This document shows, in pieces, positions 32,530-32,774 of a DNA stretch of 32,774 bases. Source of the stretch: Candidatus Nitrosopumilus sp. Its GTDB lineage: Archaea > Thermoproteota > Nitrososphaeria > Nitrososphaerales > Nitrosopumilaceae. The stretch lies in assembly GCA_014384555.1 (NCBI GenBank), contig JACNFR010000078.1, positions 14,129 through 46,902 of the forward strand, written 5' to 3'. The notes under the pieces were generated by a model. It was not told where the DNA came from and did not search any database. It saw only the letters and a list, made by a program, of their open reading frames with translations. Position numbers and translations under genes: made by a program. How positions within the stretch are numbered: position 1 is the stretch's first letter; every line of letters starts with the position of its first letter.

Positions 32530-32774
32530 ATGTCAGAAAACAATTCGATCAAACCACACGGCGGAATACTAGTAAATAGAATTACAAAAGCTGATCCTTC
32601 TGGATTATTCTCAATTACAATTAGTGAAGATGTTGCAAATGATGTTGAAAACATTGCAGATGGAATTTTTAGTCCTTTAGAGGGATTTTTAGGCCAACAA
32701 GATTTTGAAAGTGTTGTTTCTCGTGGAAGATTATCAAATGATTTAGCTTGGACCATTCCAATTGTACTTGATGT
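32530..32774 (+). CDS. sat: Sulfate adenylyltransferase, N-terminal part
   Basis: The first 81 codons of ATP sulfurylase, which activates sulfate to APS. The N-terminal PUA-like domain shows PHGGILVNR, then the block [20 protein letters not shown] and a following [11 protein letters not shown], all characteristic of Sat. The ATG lies 1 bp after the cysH stop, so cysH and sat form one operon that makes and consumes APS. The gene continues beyond the window edge; the catalytic QxRNP-type motif is not included. Confidence 0.94.
   Translation, partial: MSENNSIKPHGGILVNRITKADPSGLFSITISEDVANDVENIADGIFSPLEGFLGQQDFESVVSRGRLSNDLAWTIPIVLD

Overview
The window looks like chromosomal DNA of a marine ammonia-oxidising archaeon of the Nitrosopumilus/Nitrosarchaeum type (Nitrososphaerota, formerly Thaumarchaeota). 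The indications are low GC content, archaeal TATA-box promoters close to start codons, frequent TTG/GTG starts, two TFB (TFIIB-like) factors, an ESCRT-III/CdvB cell-division protein, Cdc48 with Hsp20, a GPN-loop GTPase, a CFI-box C-terminal domain on a secreted cyclophilin, and many short conserved proteins of the kind typical of this lineage. I see no rRNA, tRNA, IS element, prophage or CRISPR array. Genes are packed closely on both strands. The assignment is by recognition, not by a database search.

Layout. 1-4.7 kb: the end of a cobalamin gene (cbiE), a PH-like hypothetical, a secreted cyclophilin, a type II NADH dehydrogenase and an ACT-domain protein. 4.8-8.2 kb: a proteostasis block (Hsp20, Cdc48) behind a clear TATA box with a palindrome, then two small proteins. 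8.2-12.2 kb: two TFB paralogues enclosing small proteins and a CrcB fluoride channel. 12.2-16.7 kb: a cation/proton antiporter, a hemerythrin behind a perfect 19-bp palindrome, cysC and cysQ tail to tail, and an SDR. 16.8-17.0 kb: a GC-rich island with its own TATA box and several hairpins, probably an undescribed structured RNA. 17.0-19.5 kb: a membrane-anchored protein, CdvB/ESCRT-III, a coiled-coil protein and a secreted protein. 19.5-22.2 kb: a repeat-rich intergenic region followed by a tight three-gene unit (soluble winged helix, membrane-spanning winged-helix sensor, secreted helical protein). 22.2-24.5 kb: preQ0/archaeosine genes queE, folE and queC. 24.5-28.5 kb: thrB and a GPN GTPase, a short 52-codon ORF, a flippase-like membrane protein and an SDR. 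28.5-31.7 kb: two small proteins, a GC-rich leader, a GT-B glycosyltransferase and a ThiI-like protein with a degenerate PP-loop. 31.8-32.8 kb: cysH and the start of sat.

How the genes work together. Sulfate activation and reduction genes (sat, cysH, cysC, cysQ) occur in two places 17 kb apart. queE, folE and queC supply most of the path from GTP to preQ0 for tRNA archaeosine. Hsp20 and Cdc48 form a stress/unfoldase pair. The best candidates for undescribed biology are the structured RNA at 16.87-17.00 kb, the one-component transmembrane regulator cassette at 19.8-21.95 kb with GTTCC/GGAAC elements upstream, and the degenerate ThiI-like protein.
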